Below are positions 34,275 through 43,819 of a DNA stretch of 64,000 nt, one piece after another (within the stretch, counting starts at the first letter, position 1; every line of letters begins with the position of its first letter). This DNA comes from Bartonella clarridgeiae ATCC 51734 (GTDB taxonomy: Bacteria; Pseudomonadota; Alphaproteobacteria; Rhizobiales; Rhizobiaceae): the NCBI RefSeq assembly GCF_000518185.1, contig NZ_JADC01000009.1, positions 1-64,000 of the forward strand, written 5' to 3'. Position numbers and translations under genes: made by a program. The notes beneath the pieces are model-generated. The model made no database searches, was not told the origin of the DNA, and worked only from the letters and a program-made list of their open reading frames with translations.

Positions 34275-37010
34275 CTATTGCTTATCAAGTTGTTTGAGAC
34301 GGTAGAGTTCTTCTAAAGCAGCTTTAGGTGATAATTCATCAGGATCGATATTTTTAAAAGCATCTTTAATCGCGCAACATTTTTCATTTTTTTCATTTGT
34401 GAAAGATGTTAATTTAAGAGGGAATAACGGCAAATTATCAATTAATTTATGCCCTTTTCCCGACATTTCACCTTGTTCTAATTGGCGCAGAACATCTGTT
34501 GCACGAGAAATAACTGTTGCAGGTAAGCCAGCCAGCTTTGCAACTTGTACACCATAGGAGCGATCAGCAGTGCCCTTAGTGACTTCATGAAGAAAAATGA
34601 CATCGCTATTCCAATTTTTGACTTTTATTGTTACATTATGAAGGCGATTGAGTTTTTTGGTTAACGCTGTCATTTCATGAAAATGTGTAGCAAGAATAGC
34701 GCGACAGCGATTTATCTCATGGAGATGTTCAACTGTCGCCCAAGCAATTGAAAGACCATCAAAAGTTGACGTTCCTCGTCCAATTTCATCAAGGATGACG
34801 AGAGAATGACTACTGGCATGATTGAGAATAGTTGCTGTTTCAACCATTTCCATCATAAAGGTTGAGCGTCCTCGAGCAAGATCATCAGAAGCACCAACAC
34901 GACTGAATAAACGATCAACAATGCCAATATGAGCTGAAGTGGCTGGGACAAATGAGCCCATTTGCGCCATAATAGCAATGAGAGCATTTTGTCGTAAAAA
35001 AGTTGATTTTCCTCCCATATTGGGGCCTGTTAACAACCAAATGTCTGCATTTGGATGTTGGTTCCGTGCTGAAAGGTCACAGTCATTGGCAACAAATGGT
35101 TCTGCAGCTTGTTTTCGTAATGCTTGTTCTACAACGGGATGACGGCCAGCGGTAATATGAAAGGCTAATGAATTATCAATTTTGGGACGACAATATCCTT
35201 GCTCTTCAGCTAAGTGAGCTAAAGCAACAGATACATCTAAAATAGCAAGGGCTTCAGCAGCTTGACGAATGAAATCAATTTGTTCGGTAATTTCATAAAC
35301 AAGTGTATCAAAAATTTCCAATTCAAGTGTCAAGGCATGATTTGCTGCATGGGCAATACGACTTTCGAGTTCGGTCAGCTCTGTTGTGGTGAAGCGCATG
35401 GCATTTGCCATTGTCTGTCGGTGGATAAAACGGGCTTTTGCTTGTGGAGTGTTTGTGAGAGCTGATGCTTGTAAGTTCGTGACTTCAATAAAGTAACCTA
35501 AAATGTTGTTATGTTTAATTTTGAGTGTTTTGATATCTGTTTCTTGAGCATATTGTGCTTGGAGTCTAGCAATGACACAACGCGATTCATCTCGCAAATT
35601 ACGCATTTCATCTAATTCTTGGTGATAATTAAGACGAATAAAACCACCGTCCCGCTTGAAAAGAGGGAGATCGTCAGCCAGTGCTTGTTCTAGATGAAAA
35701 TGCAGAGTGGTAGGTAAGTGTGAGAATACCTCTCGTACATCATTGATTTCTTGAGGAAGTAATTCATTATTAAGAATTTGATTAATTTCATTGATGATTT
35801 CAAAACCGCGCTGGATTGTACCCATATCACGCGGTCCTCCTCGACCAAGCGCTAAACGTGATACTGCGCGTGGCATATCTGGTCCTCCTTTCAAAATAAG
35901 TTTAATAGCTTCTGCAAGAGGAGGATTACGCAGAAAAAAATCTATTGAATCAAGACGTTTGTCAATAGCTGTTGGATTGGTTAGGGGAGAAATTAAACGA
36001 TCAACAAGAAGGCGTGAACCACCTCCTGTGACAGTACGATCAATTGCTTTTAGTAGACTGCCATCGCGTTGACCGGATGTGGTTCGAATGAGTTCAAGGC
36101 TAAATCTTGTTGCTGTATCAATGAAAAGAGTTGTGCTTTCATTTTGACGCTCAGGTCGCATGAGAGGGGGACGGTGTGTGATTTGTGTTTTTTCGATATA
36201 GCGAATAGCAGCCGCGATTGCTGAAAGTTCTGAACGAGAATAATCAGCAATGCCTTCAAGGGTTGAGAGTTTGAAGTAATGACAAATATCTCGTTCAGCA
36301 GTGGTGGTATCAAAAAGATTTTCTGGTTGAGGGGAGATAATATGACCAAGAACATTGAAAAGAGCTTTTTGAGATTTATCATGGAAAAGTGAATCTGCTA
36401 CAATTACCTCTTGTGGGTCCACACGCATAATGTCTGTTAAGAGATTTTCATGACGACTTTCTGTAACTCGAAATATACCAGTAGAAATATCAATCCAAGA
36501 AAGGGCATATTCCTCTCTATTGCTTATTATAGTGCGAGTAAGTGTCATGAGATAATTTGCACGTGTTGGATCAAGAAGTTTTTCTTCTGTTATAGTTCCG
36601 GGTGTTATAAGGCGGACCACATCCCGTTGAACAACTGATTTTGAACCACGCTTTTTTGCTTCTGCAGGATCTTCTATTTGTTCGCATACGGCAACGCGAT
36701 AACCGCAGGCAATAAGTTTTTGTAAGTAATCATCTGCAGAGTGAACAGGAACACCACACATCGGGATATCTTTACCTAAATGTTTACCGCGTGTTGTGAG
36801 TGTAATCCCTAAGGCTTGAGCAGCTTCAATCGCATCGTTAAAAAATAATTCATAGAAATCACCCATACGATAAAAAAGAAGAGAATCACTATTAAGAGCT
36901 TTTATTTCTATATACTGCTCCATCATAGGTGTAAGACGCTCTTGATGAGTATTGGGTGGAATCGTAGGGTGTTGGAGTGAATCATTTTTATGTTCAGTCT
37001 CTTTTTCCAT
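34275..37010 (-). CDS. mutS: DNA mismatch repair protein MutS
   Basis: MutS recognises mismatches and short loops and recruits MutL. The 911-residue product has the mismatch-binding domain with the Phe-x-Glu wedge (Phe52, Glu54 in [11 protein letters not shown]), connector, lever and clamp domains, and the ABC-type ATPase with Walker [14 protein letters not shown] near residue 667, [14 protein letters not shown] and [13 protein letters not shown]. The C-terminal helix-turn-helix dimerisation region is intact. An N-terminal extension of about 25 residues (Gln/Pro/Thr-rich) precedes the family start. It is divergent from the malic enzyme pseudogene. An intact mutS means the pseudogene decay beside it is not due to a mutator state from this gene. 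Confidence 0.96.
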   Translation of the reverse strand: MEKETEHKNDSLQHPTIPPNTHQERLTPMMEQYIEIKALNSDSLLFYRMGDFYELFFNDAIEAAQALGITLTTRGKHLGKDIPMCGVPVHSADDYLQKLIACGYRVAVCEQIEDPAEAKKRGSKSVVQRDVVRLITPGTITEEKLLDPTRANYLMTLTRTIISNREEYALSWIDISTGIFRVTESRHENLLTDIMRVDPQEVIVADSLFHDKSQKALFNVLGHIISPQPENLFDTTTAERDICHYFKLSTLEGIADYSRSELSAIAAAIRYIEKTQITHRPPLMRPERQNESTTLFIDTATRFSLELIRTTSGQRDGSLLKAIDRTVTGGGSRLLVDRLISPLTNPTAIDKRLDSIDFFLRNPPLAEAIKLILKGGPDMPRAVSRLALGRGGPRDMGTIQRGFEIINEINQILNNELLPQEINDVREVFSHLPTTLHFHLEQALADDLPLFKRDGGFIRLNYHQELDEMRNLRDESRCVIARLQAQYAQETDIKTLKIKHNNILGYFIEVTNLQASALTNTPQAKARFIHRQTMANAMRFTTTELTELESRIAHAANHALTLELEIFDTLVYEITEQIDFIRQAAEALAILDVSVALAHLAEEQGYCRPKIDNSLAFHITAGRHPVVEQALRKQAAEPFVANDCDLSARNQHPNADIWLLTGPNMGGKSTFLRQNALIAIMAQMGSFVPATSAHIGIVDRLFSRVGASDDLARGRSTFMMEMVETATILNHASSHSLVILDEIGRGTSTFDGLSIAWATVEHLHEINRCRAILATHFHEMTALTKKLNRLHNVTIKVKNWNSDVIFLHEVTKGTADRSYGVQVAKLAGLPATVISRATDVLRQLEQGEMSGKGHKLIDNLPLFPLKLTSFTNEKNEKCCAIKDAFKNIDPDELSPKAALEELYRLKQLDKQ

Positions 37011-37203
37011 TTTAGTACGATTTTTCCCTCTTTAATGTGGGCTTTTTTGGCCTTTTTTATTTATTTCGAAATATATCTTAATTACCTTTAAAATGAAGCG
37101 CATGATAAGGTGCTTTTATAAAGAGAGCATAACGATTTTTGGCATATGAATCAAATTTTTAATCAAAATTTATGTGTTTTCAGAAAGTAAGTGAAATAAA
37201 AAA

Positions 37204-39530
37204 ATGGACAGGACCAAACAACATATAAAAAATTTTATAGTGTATGCGAGCAAGAAGTTCTTGATTTTCACAGTGGTGATTGTCCTGGTAAGCTTGAAAT
37301 TGTTGCAACAGAATCTATAGCAATACAGTATGATTTAGCACTTGCTTATTCACGGGGTATTTCTGTTCCAGTTAAAGAAAAAGAAATTGCTGAAAATCGG
37401 TTAATGGCTTACGATTGGTTGTACGACAAAAGGGAATCTTGTCACTGTTATATCAAATGGGACAGCTGTTTTGGGTTTGGGTAATGGTGCCTTGACATCT
37501 AAGTCAGTGATAAAAGGAAAAGCAGTTTTCTTTAAACGATTTTCAGATGTGGATTCAATTGGTTTGATTTAGAAACTGATACGAACAATACAAAAAGCTT
37601 TATTAATCTATACGGTATTTGGAACCATCTTTTGGTGGCATTAATCTTGAAGATATTAAAGCACCTGATTGTTTTTTTGAGAGCCGTTTGCGCGAATTCA
37701 TGAATGTTGCTGTTTTTCATGATGATCATCATGGTAAAGTAATTATTGTGGCTGCTGGTGTGATAAACGTTTTGCATTTAACGGAGCGTAATATGCAAGA
37801 TACATGATTAGTGTGTAATGGAGCAGGTTTTGCAGAAATTTCTTGTATTAAATTCATTAAGGTAAAGAGTTTTCGATCTTGAGATATTTTGTTGTGTGAT
37901 ACAAAAAGGTGTTGTCTATGAAAGTCGTAAAGAGGGGATGAATCATTGGAAAATCGTTCATGCCATTAAAACAGATAAATGCACCCTTTCTGAAGCAATG
38001 GAAAGTGCTGATATATTTTTTGTAGTTTCGAAAAAGATGCACTAATCACTGAAATGGTAAAATCAATGGCGCCACAATCAATTATTTTTGCTATGGATAA
38101 TCCTGATCCAAAAATTACATCTGAAGAAATAGCAGAAATAGGTGATGATGCTATTATAGTAAACAGGTCGATCAGACTATCCCAATCAAATTAATAATGT
38201 TCTTTGTTTTCCCTATATATTTCGGGATACTCTTGATGTTTGTATAACGGTTATCAATGAAAGTATGAAAATTGCTGCAGAAAAAGCTATTGCAAAATTA
38301 GCTCATGAGGAAGTCTCTGATGGTATTGTAGGAGTTTATCATGGAAACCGTCTGAAATTTGGTCCCAATTATATTTATTCTAGTTCCATTTGATCCACTT
38401 TTACTGACAGTTGTTTTAATTACGGTGGAAAAAGGAGCGATGGAAACCAGTGTTGCTAGAAAGCATATTCATGATTTAAAGCGTATGAACGTGATTTGAA
38501 TGCTCAACGTGATCCGATTGCATTCACGATGCTTGGTGTTTATGATTATGGCTTGGTGTTTATGATTATGTTTGTCAAGTAATAAAGAAAATTGTTTTTG
38601 CAGAAGGGGAAGAAAAGCTGGTCATGTGAGCGGCTGTACCTTGCGTTCACCAAAAACTAGGGAAAGCAATTTTAATTGGTCATGAAGAACAGATTAAAGA
38701 TACTTTCTCTATTGCAGGAATTGATCTTGAGCGTGAAAGAATTTCTATTCTGAATGCAAAGCGATCTTGTTGCATTGATGCTTATACTCAGTATTTTATA
38801 AAAAGATGCAGCGCCAAGGCTGGCTGTTGCATGATTGTCATAATATTATCAATAATGATCGCAATTATTTTTTTACCTATATGTTAGCTTTGAGTGATGT
38901 TGATGCAATGATTACAAGAGTAACAGGCAATTATGAAACGGCCTTGGAGATATACGTCGACGTCGAATGATTGATTAAGAAACTATAAAAACGATTAATT
39001 GGTATTTCGATAGCTATTTGTCGCGGACGCACTTTTTTATTACTGATACAGCTGTTTATGAGCATCCAAATGCTGAAAAATTTGCTGATATAGCTAAACA
39101 GAAAGCTTTTTTTGTTTGTGGATTTGGATATCAACCGTGGGTAGCGTTTTCTACTTTTGGTCATATAAAAGATCAAGTTAAACAACGTGTTCAGAGAGCT
39201 GTTTATATTTTATGTGAACATAAAGTTGACTTTGAATTTGATGAAGAAAGGAGAAATAAGTGCTGATGTAACTCTTAATTCGAAATTAATGCAACAATGT
39301 TCCTTTATGGGACTAACGAAACCGGTTAATATTTTAGTGATGTCTGAATATCATTCATCTTCAATTTCTAGCAAAATGTTGTAAGAACTTAGTGCAGCAA
39401 CCATTATTGGTCCTATCCTGATTGGATTGGAGAGATCAGTGCAAATTGTACCGTTTAGTAGGTGCTGACATAGATATTGCTAATATTGCAACTTTGACTG
39501 CTTATTATGCAGAAAAGTTGCTAAAAAAGC
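37204..39530 (+). pseudogene. maeB: Degraded NADP-dependent malic enzyme (malic + phosphotransacetylase-like domains)
   Basis: Translation in shifting frames recovers most of a two-domain malic enzyme. Segments include LDFHSGDCPGKLEIVAT and LALAYSRGISVPVK (37245-37370), [18 protein letters not shown] and [15 protein letters not shown] (37430-37562), PSFGGINLEDIKAPDCF and VAVFHDDHHGKVIIVAAGVIN (37623-37770), then SMAPQSIIFAMDNPDPKIT, and the phosphotransacetylase-like domain (KKIVFAEGEE, ITDTAVYEHPNAEKFADIA, VNILVMSEYHSSSISSKML). Numerous frameshifts, stops and a 20-bp tandem duplication break it. The intact enzyme would convert malate to pyruvate and NADPH, so the lineage has lost this route at this locus. 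Ends are approximate. Several short open frames inside are by-products. Confidence 0.93.
38531..38570 (+). repeat. 20-bp perfect tandem duplication inside the malic enzyme pseudogene
   Basis: GCTTGGTGTTTATGATTATG occurs twice with no spacer (38531-38550, 38551-38570). Twenty is not a multiple of three, so the duplication by itself shifts the reading frame; the second copy reads on into the KKIVFAEGEE segment. Confidence 0.95.
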
Positions 39531-39601
39531 TTTTGAAGTTCAAGGGTTTTTTGTAATGAAAGAAGTAAAAATAGATTTTATGTAATTTTAAAAGCTAATT
39601 T

Positions 39602-40078
39602 TTAAGATGGTTGTGTTTGATTATTTTTTTGTTCTTCGGCGACACGTTTTTGGAACATAGTTGCAAAATCAATTGGATCAATCCACAAGGGTGGAAAACC
39701 ACCATTTTGTGTAGCATCAGATATAATTTGCCGAGCAAAAGGAAACAAAAGACGCGGACATTCAATAAAAACAAGCGGCATTACATGTTCTTGTGGAATA
39801 TTTTTAATATGGAAAATACCACCATAAATCAACTCTACATGAAATAACATTTCAGTATCATCTTTAGTTTTAACTGAAAGGGATAATATGACATCATAAT
39901 TGTCATCACCAATTGGATTGGCGTTGACATTAATGTTAACATCAATTTGTGGCGCTTTTTCTCGTGGGCGCAGTGAACGAGGTGCATTCGGATTTTCAAA
40001 TGAAAAATCTTTTAAATATTGGGTCAAAACAGCAAACACCGGTTCTCCACTATTATTATGCATTTCACCTTCGGCCAT
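39602..40078 (-). CDS. secB: Protein-export chaperone SecB
   Basis: SecB is a cytosolic tetrameric chaperone that keeps precursors unfolded and hands them to SecA. The 158-residue product has the family core: [21 protein letters not shown] near the N-terminus, the beta-strand segment [11 protein letters not shown]-like (here [13 protein letters not shown]), [11 protein letters not shown] and [21 protein letters not shown]. The C-terminal tail is acidic and Gln-rich, as usual. It ends just past the malic enzyme pseudogene, and it is divided from fxsA by 116 bases on the same strand. Confidence 0.96.
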   Translation of the reverse strand: MAEGEMHNNSGEPVFAVLTQYLKDFSFENPNAPRSLRPREKAPQIDVNINVNANPIGDDNYDVILSLSVKTKDDTEMLFHVELIYGGIFHIKNIPQEHVMPLVFIECPRLLFPFARQIISDATQNGGFPPLWIDPIDFATMFQKRVAEEQKNNQTQPS

Positions 40079-40194
40079 ACTAAAAACCTTTCATTATAAT
40101 ACACATATTTCTATCGTAAGTTTAAAATAAGTTATCATGACTTGCAAAGGGTTGCAAGAAATGCTCTCTTTATCTTTATTTATTTTTTTATATT

Positions 40195-40683
40195 TTAGTG
40201 ATTATCATTATTTTTGTACCAGGGAGATTTTTCGGTATTATAGCTCTGATAATCCTCCGCGTTAAGTTCAATTATTTTTTCAGATTCATTTTGTGTGTTA
40301 GAATTTGTTTTATTGATAAGGGATAAAAAAAGATTCCAACTAAAAGTACGAACTGGTTTTATAAGAAGTAATATTCCACAAATATCGCTTATAAAACCAG
40401 GAAGAATAAGCAGAACTGCACCAAGAACAGTAAGCGCATCATTGGCTATGTAATATTCTAGTATATGTCTTTGAATGAGTTTATTTTGTATATTTTTTAT
40501 AAGACTTATACCTTTAATACGCAACAAAACAATTCCACTTATCATTGTTAAAAGAATTAAACTCAAAGTTGCTAAAATTCCAATTTCTTTTCCAACAATA
40601 ATAAAGCCCGCGATTTCAAAAAAGAGAGCGCTGAGGACTATAATTAAAAAAAATCGAGACTTTATATGATAAAATTTTGTCAA
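40195..40683 (-). CDS. fxsA: FxsA family membrane protein
   Basis: A 162-residue inner-membrane protein of the FxsA family. E. coli FxsA was named for suppressing F-plasmid exclusion of phage T7 when over-produced; its normal role is unknown. The sequence has helices at about 10-30, 33-53 and 78-105, with the family signature ALTVLGAVLLILPGFISDICGILLLI. The C-terminal tail (about 120-162) is hydrophilic. The secB-fxsA-Tim44 neighbourhood is conserved in Rhizobiales. It is divergent from the Tim44-like gene. Confidence 0.9.
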   Translation of the reverse strand: MTKFYHIKSRFFLIIVLSALFFEIAGFIIVGKEIGILATLSLILLTMISGIVLLRIKGISLIKNIQNKLIQRHILEYYIANDALTVLGAVLLILPGFISDICGILLLIKPVRTFSWNLFLSLINKTNSNTQNESEKIIELNAEDYQSYNTEKSPWYKNNDNH

Positions 40684-40856
40684 ATGAAGGTATCCTTCTC
40701 AGTTTTTTGTTGAGAAAATTATATTATTGTTTTCTCAATTTAAATTGGGGAGTCATAAAGATTATTAAATAATAGATTTACTTATTTTACATGTTTATTG
40801 ATAAATGATATTGACTGCAATGATAATCATTTAAGGCTGGGAGATTGACAGCACTC

Positions 40857-41549
40857 ATGGAATTTGACGTTGTACTGATAATAGCTCTTATTGTCGTAGT
40901 TGTTGTTTTTGTGCAACTGCGGAATGTATTGGGAAAACGGATTGGTTTTGAAAAGCCTCCTTTTGATTCTTATTCCGGTTATCCTAAAAAGCAGATCGAA
41001 GTAGAAACAACCGATAATATTGTTTCTTTGCCTGATCAGTCTTCTTCACAAAAGAGTGATTTTAGCGAAATTGATGCTATTGCACCAGAAGGAAGTGAAC
41101 TGAATGTTAGTTTGCGTACTATTCGTCAGTTTGATCCTTCTTTTTCTCCTCGATTTTTTATGAATGGTGTTCAAATTGTTTACGAAATGATTATGACAGC
41201 TTTTGCGCAAGGTGATCGTGTTAAGCTTAAAGAACACCTTTCATCTGATGTTTTTGAGAGTTTTTGTGCGGCTATTGAGCAACGTGAAAAAAATAATGAA
41301 AGAATTCAATTTACTTTTGTGGGGATTAATAGGATTGAATTTATTGCAGCAGAGATGCAGAAAAAAGAAGCGTTTTTGACAGTACGTATTGTTAGTGAAA
41401 TGATTTCTGCAACTTATAATGAACAAGAGGAATGCATAGATGGTAATCCTGAAGCTATTATAGAAATTAGAGATATCTGGACTTTTGTTCGTAATACTAC
41501 GTCCCAAAGCCCAAATTGGAAACTTTTTGCAACGGAAGATGAAAATTAA
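40857..41549 (+). CDS. Tim44-like domain protein
   Basis: A 230-residue protein with one N-terminal transmembrane helix (about residues 3-23) and a C-terminal Tim44/MBA1-like domain (about 90-228), the NTF2-like fold shared with mitochondrial Tim44. The helix followed by LRNVLGKRIGFEKPP is typical of the alphaproteobacterial TimA group, which has been linked to envelope protein insertion or assembly. A TTG at 40845 would add four residues; the ATG at 40857 gives the conserved start. It is followed 39 bases later by the Smr gene. In relatives an mltA gene usually stands between them and is missing here. Confidence 0.88.
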   Translation: MEFDVVLIIALIVVVVVFVQLRNVLGKRIGFEKPPFDSYSGYPKKQIEVETTDNIVSLPDQSSSQKSDFSEIDAIAPEGSELNVSLRTIRQFDPSFSPRFFMNGVQIVYEMIMTAFAQGDRVKLKEHLSSDVFESFCAAIEQREKNNERIQFTFVGINRIEFIAAEMQKKEAFLTVRIVSEMISATYNEQEECIDGNPEAIIEIRDIWTFVRNTTSQSPNWKLFATEDEN

Positions 41550-41588
41550 AATTATTTTTGGTTTATGAAGAATTTTTCATAAGATTAT

Positions 41589-42173
41589 ATGAGATTAAAG
41601 AGTTTAATGGTTAAAGATAAAGGAAAAAAAAATCCACTGATTCTACAAGACTATTTTTTATGGGAGCGCGTCTGTCGTACGGCAGTGCCGCTTTATGATC
41701 GATTTAACCGTCTTATGCGGGAAAATGTTGAAAATACAAAACTACAAGCCATACAAGTTCTCTCATCTTCTCAGGAAAGTCCACAGAAGCAAAAGACAAC
41801 AGTAGTTAAAGGGCAAGAGAAAGGAATAATGAAAGCAGAGAAAATGCGGTGTTTCGATCGTACAGTGCATCGTAAAATTGCAAAAGGTCTCTATCGTATA
41901 GAAGCACGTATCGATCTTCATGGTTTGATACAAGATGAAGCATATCGTTGTTTAAAAGAATTCTTACAATCATCTCACCAACGCGGATTGCGTTATGTTC
42001 TCGTGATAACAGGAAAAGGTCGTTCGCACGGAAGTGATGGCGTTTTATGTCAGTTTGTCCCTTATTGGTTATCAACACCTATTTTTCAATGTTATGTTCA
42101 CGCTTTTGAGCAAGCAGTTCATAGACATGGAGGTAGTGGTGCCCTTTATATTCAGTTACGCCGTTTTCTATAA
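41589..42173 (+). CDS. Smr domain protein
   Basis: A 194-residue protein with a C-terminal Smr domain (about 105-190), the small MutS-related fold found in nucleases acting on DNA or RNA. Visible motifs are ARIDLHGL (the LDxHG-type motif), VITGKGRS and HGGSGALYIQLRR. The N-terminal 95 residues are basic and probably disordered. Its position after the Tim44-like gene agrees with the Rhizobiales order Tim44-MltA-Smr. The nuclease role is inferred from the family. It converges on the Fic-like gene, 55 bases away. Confidence 0.88.
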   Translation: MRLKSLMVKDKGKKNPLILQDYFLWERVCRTAVPLYDRFNRLMRENVENTKLQAIQVLSSSQESPQKQKTTVVKGQEKGIMKAEKMRCFDRTVHRKIAKGLYRIEARIDLHGLIQDEAYRCLKEFLQSSHQRGLRYVLVITGKGRSHGSDGVLCQFVPYWLSTPIFQCYVHAFEQAVHRHGGSGALYIQLRRFL

Positions 42174-42228
42174 AGGAAAAGGAATATAGAGCCCGTTAAT
42201 GCATGTATAAATTACGTTTTGGTTTTGA

Positions 42229-42903
42229 TTATATACAATAGCCTCGAGTCTTACGCATTTTTTTGCACTCGCAGATCTTTTCGAACATAGACCGCATAGG
42301 CTTTAAATCTTTATCTGGCATTGCACTAACACAAACGTCCAACATACAGTCTTCTGTCACACTTTTAAAATCAAGTTGATAGCCTGCAGCTTCAGCGAGC
42401 CTTTCACAAAATATCTGTTGCGTTAAGTTATTACCTTTTTTGAAAGGACGTATATAGCTAAGAGAGGCAAATATTTGTGTTATTTCATTGAGAAATTCTT
42501 CGCGCGATAAGCCTTTTAAGTTGTTCTTCTCGGCAAGTGTCTTTTCGATTTCTTTTAAATCTTCCTGAATTTTGTTACCAATTGCAAAGAAAGTATTCGA
42601 AAGCACTTTTTTCAGTTTTGGTTGGGCAACAATTGTTCCATCCGAAAATGTAAATGGAATATCACGAGTATGTCCAGCCCATTCAAACGCCTTTCCAAAC
42701 AAAGATTTATGAATATATTTTAAATAATTGGAATCAAATTTTTGTGGTAGAGGCTCTTGGTACAGCTTAGCGGCTGCGCATGCTGCGTGATGTTCATATA
42801 CCAGCTGAAGTTTTTCAGAATTTTTAATGTTCCATTTATTTTTCAATGTGCCACTATTTGGATAGTTATAGTCATAGATTAAGCTTATTTTTTCTTCATT
42901 CAT
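42229..42903 (-). CDS. Stand-alone Fic-fold protein with degenerate catalytic motif
   Basis: A 224-residue protein clearly related to the Fic domains of Bartonella Bep effectors (YDYNYPNSGTLKNKW start, FGKAFEWAGHTRDIPFTFSDG, LREF-like and LAEAAGYQLDF blocks). Fic proteins usually transfer AMP to target hydroxyls using HPFx(D/E)GNGRxxR. Here the motif reads RPFKKGNNLTQQ (from Arg152). The catalytic His is Arg, the metal-binding acidic residue is Lys, and the Gly-Arg pair and the last Arg are lost. No BID secretion domain or second domain follows, and no FicA-type antitoxin with an SxxxEG motif is seen nearby. It may be a pseudo-enzyme, an immunity-like relic, or a recently decaying effector. 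The frame is otherwise intact. Confidence 0.85.
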   Translation of the reverse strand: MNEEKISLIYDYNYPNSGTLKNKWNIKNSEKLQLVYEHHAACAAAKLYQEPLPQKFDSNYLKYIHKSLFGKAFEWAGHTRDIPFTFSDGTIVAQPKLKKVLSNTFFAIGNKIQEDLKEIEKTLAEKNNLKGLSREEFLNEITQIFASLSYIRPFKKGNNLTQQIFCERLAEAAGYQLDFKSVTEDCMLDVCVSAMPDKDLKPMRSMFEKICECKKMRKTRGYCI

Positions 42904-43819
42904 AATAACCTCTTAAATAATGTAATTTCATTCCTAGACATATTAAATTCTTATAGCAGATAATGCCCTCTCTCAAATTTTGAATTAGCAACCATCCTTA
43001 CCACTTTCAAATGGTGCACTCTGAGTGTTCGAAACTGTTTACCGATTTATCTGCATTATTTAATATTTTCTAATTTTCTTTGCTTGATTTACTGATGTAA
43101 TTAATGCACTTTTAGATGATTCTTATAATGATGATCATTGAGTATTTAACGCTTGATGTTATGAAATACAGAAAGTGATTATCCACAAATTATAAACTAT
43201 AAAGATCATTATTAAATTAAAAAGAAGTTTTTAATATATTTTCAAAGTATCTTTCCGTATATTTTTTGACACGTTAAAGGATATTTATATTGTTTGTTCA
43301 AGTACTTCTAATGCTTATGTGTAGTGGTATTGGTCTGTTTAATACTCCTAATCTCACCTCAGCTTTTAAAGACTTTATGGTTCTGAATAATTCTTAGTTT
43401 TTAACTAACTTTTAAAAAATTTTCACCTCTTTTGCATTGCAGATTTTTATGACCTATATTTTAAAATTTGCAAACTTAGAAATAGATTGAGAAAGCTATT
43501 TAATCGATTTCAAATCTCTGATAAATTTATTACCTCATTTTAATATTCCCATGATAAAAAACTCATTTTGTATCTTATAGCATATCATTCATATATTTGT
43601 GAAGAAGTTTTACGAAAAAAGTTTTCAAATTTTATAATAAATTATAATGTAATTTTTAGTATCTTATACCTTGGCATTAATAAAAGTTTCCAAAATAAAA
43701 AAATAACAAATAGATGAATATGTTATGTGCAATAAAATTGATAATAAATTTGTAAATTTTTAGCATAATTTTTTTATGGAAAGAAAAGCTTTTCTGTTAC
43801 AGTAATAAGGAATAATTGT
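42904..43819. other. Long AT-rich noncoding region upstream of the Fic-like gene
   Basis: About 915 bases without a supported gene. It lies between the divergent... leftward Fic-like gene and the end of hslO on the same strand. A single exact DnaA-box-like TTATCCACA sits at 43179-43187. No coding remnant, repeat or terminator with a good T-run could be recognised. It could be the eroded remains of genes lost beside the Fic gene, but nothing in the sequence proves it. Confidence 0.4.

Noticed and set aside
37532-39384. Several open frames of 60-85 codons inside the malic enzyme remnant
   Set aside because: They are fragments or shadows of the broken malic enzyme gene, not independent genes.
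43179-43187. Isolated exact DnaA box upstream of the Fic-like gene
   Set aside because: A single 9-mer is not enough for an origin; no partner boxes or AT-unwinding arrangement was seen nearby.
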